The position numbers and the translations under genes are program-made. Below are positions 62,802 to 64,000 of a DNA stretch of 64,000 nt, piece after piece. The DNA comes from Rhizophlyctis rosea (taxonomy: Eukaryota; Chytridiomycota; Chytridiomycetes; Rhizophlyctidales; Rhizophlyctidaceae), in contig JADGJC010000007.1 in the NCBI GenBank assembly GCA_027596075.1, positions 156,622 to 220,621 on the forward strand, given 5' to 3'. Under the pieces are notes generated by a model, which was not told where the DNA came from, made no database searches, and saw only the letters and a list, made by a program, of their open reading frames with translations. Each line of letters begins with the position of its first letter. Position 1 is the stretch's first letter.

Positions 62802-64000
62802 ATGTCTTACTATACCAACAAGTGGCCCCAATACAACAACAACGGTTATAATGGGCGGGGACGGGGTAAAAGGGATTACGACAACGGTAGAGAACCCGAT
62901 ATATACATTGATTGTGTATTTTTCCAAGCAAGGCTGACTTCAAAATTTCCAGGTGGAGGTCAAAGATCACGTCGTCGAGAGGCGACCCCACCTCAACTAT
63001 CTGACGAAGATCGTCGGCGGGAGGATTACTACCAACTATTCGTTCGATTTGGTGACGGGGTAAGCCGAAGGACTGGTCAAATTGTTTCGCACAGCGTACT
63101 CAACGTTGCCGACCCACCAGCTCTTCGCGGAAAGACAAACGCTGGAGGCTTTGGCGAACACGGTTCTGACTGCTTACCGGGGGTTTCCGGCAGAGGTCCT
63201 AACAGCGTTCTGCGCTTGGTATGTGCGTTATAGCTCGCAGCCCTTCGAGCTTCGAACTCAATATTCTGTTGAAAAGCCTTGTCCAGCTGCCTCAGAAGTC
63301 CTCGGTGTGGGGAACGCTGACAGGACTGATTAACGTGAGGGATCATGAAGTAGCATCTAGCTTCGTGGGGGCGGCGTGCCAGACCCTGCAGGATGCCTTG
63401 AATTCAAATGAACTCAGGACTGTGAAAATCACGGTGAGACCCCTTTCCGCTGTCTTTAGCAAGCTGCGGAACTCTAATTATGAGGTATAGCTCAGATACA
63501 TCGCTGAACTCGTCAATGCGAACGTCATTTTGCCAGCTCAGCTTATCGGTCTTTTCGATGTCTTCTTGACTGTTCTTGACGAGCATGAATTGCGGGTGGA
63601 GCGTGCGGACGCGTTTGTTTACATCATATTGGCTACCATTCCATGGGTATGGCTTTGATGCTTCTGTCGATGTACACTGTTTATTTACTGTGTGTATAGG
63701 TGTCAGCACAGCTCCACGAGCGGACTCCAAACGAGTTGAACCGCGTTTTGACTCGCATTGAGACGTATATGGGAGCCAGGAAGGCAAATGCGGGGCAGGC
63801 TGGGATTGCACGGGCATTTGAGGCTTTGAAAACATACCGAGACCTGCCTGATGGGGAGCCTTATGACCAGGATGACGTGAGTAGGGCCTGGTATTAGGTT
63901 CAACACAGAAGCAATGCTAACGTTCCAGCTGACTGCTTTCAGCGGTTGGAGCTATTATGGGCCCAAATCAAGCAGCTTGCAAATGCGGATGAATGGAATG
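62802..64000 (+). CDS. NCBP1: Nuclear cap-binding protein CBP80 (5' part, cut by window edge)
   Basis: The large subunit of the nuclear cap-binding complex, which with CBP20 holds the m7G cap of nascent transcripts. It starts MSYYTNKWPQYNNNGYNG, a Gly/Asn/Arg-rich leader, then an intron to GGGQRSRRREATPPQLSDED. The MIF4G-type helical domain includes EDYYQLFVRFGDG, TLEALANTVLTAYRGFPAE, SSFVGAACQTLQDALNSNEL, LRYIAELVNANVILPAQLIG and VERADAFVYIILATIPW. It ends ELNRVLTRIETYMGARKA followed by another exon. The alternation of helices and the ILATIPW block fit CBP80. The first three exon junctions are by-eye calls. The frame is still open at 64000, so most of the protein lies outside. Confidence 0.85.

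Overview
The window looks like nuclear DNA of a zoosporic (chytrid-type) fungus. Genes are broken by many short GT-AG introns (about 50-170 nt). The repertoire is fungal: a velvet factor, GATA and MADS-box regulators, two hybrid histidine kinases, a DHA2 transporter and a P4-ATPase. A CFAP210-like gene for a flagellar doublet protein implies a motile, ciliated stage. No prokaryotic or viral genes are visible. Many gene models below were rebuilt by joining exons by eye; where exon lengths sum to a multiple of three I say so.

Layout. 0-3.6 kb: 3' truncated PAS hybrid histidine kinase (-). 3.6-6.4 kb: unresolved, with a diverged repeat and a TATA-preceded short ORF. 6.4-8.7 kb: F-box protein (+). 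8.7-11.3 kb: transposon graveyard with a Ty3/gypsy RNase H relic, a tRNA-like piece and a tetranucleotide microsatellite. 11.4-16.1 kb: NDUFA4/MLRQ-like protein (+), VPS37-type ESCRT-I subunit (-) and, divergent from it, a FAM114/NOXP20-like protein (+). 17.1-19.5 kb: PWWP/Tudor-like nuclear protein (+). 21.1-23.7 kb: DHA2 MFS transporter with an added N-terminal membrane hairpin (+). 24.5-25.7 kb: unknown protein (-). 26.5-28.8 kb: CFAP210-like flagellar protein (-). 29.4-34.8 kb: P4-ATPase flippase (-). 35.9-37.0 kb: unknown protein spanning an assembly gap (+).

37.8-41.6 kb: a GATA factor (-) and an SRF/MEF2-like MADS-box factor (+) diverge from a shared 1.4 kb region. 42.9-51.7 kb: a very large hybrid histidine kinase (+) built as pseudokinase-like domain, AAA/NTPase, helical region, GAF, HisKA, HATPase and two receivers. 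53.2-55.0 kb: a single-bromodomain, GATA-finger, NET protein (+), the most unusual architecture here. 55.9-56.2 kb: small ORF. 57.7-58.9 kb: velvet factor (+), convergent with a cullin-1 homologue (-, 59.2-62.3 kb). 62.8 kb to the edge: 5' part of the nuclear cap-binding protein CBP80 (+).

Several genes fall into shared themes: phosphorelay signalling (two hybrid kinases), transcription and chromatin (GATA, MADS, velvet, bromodomain-NET, PWWP-like), SCF-type ubiquitination (F-box and cullin-1) and membrane traffic (VPS37, FAM114, flippase). No operon-like logic is expected in such a genome. The best candidates for something undescribed are the bromodomain-GATA-NET protein with its 3n Cys-rich intron, the pseudokinase-fronted hybrid kinase, the extra hairpin on the transporter and the altered velvet domain.
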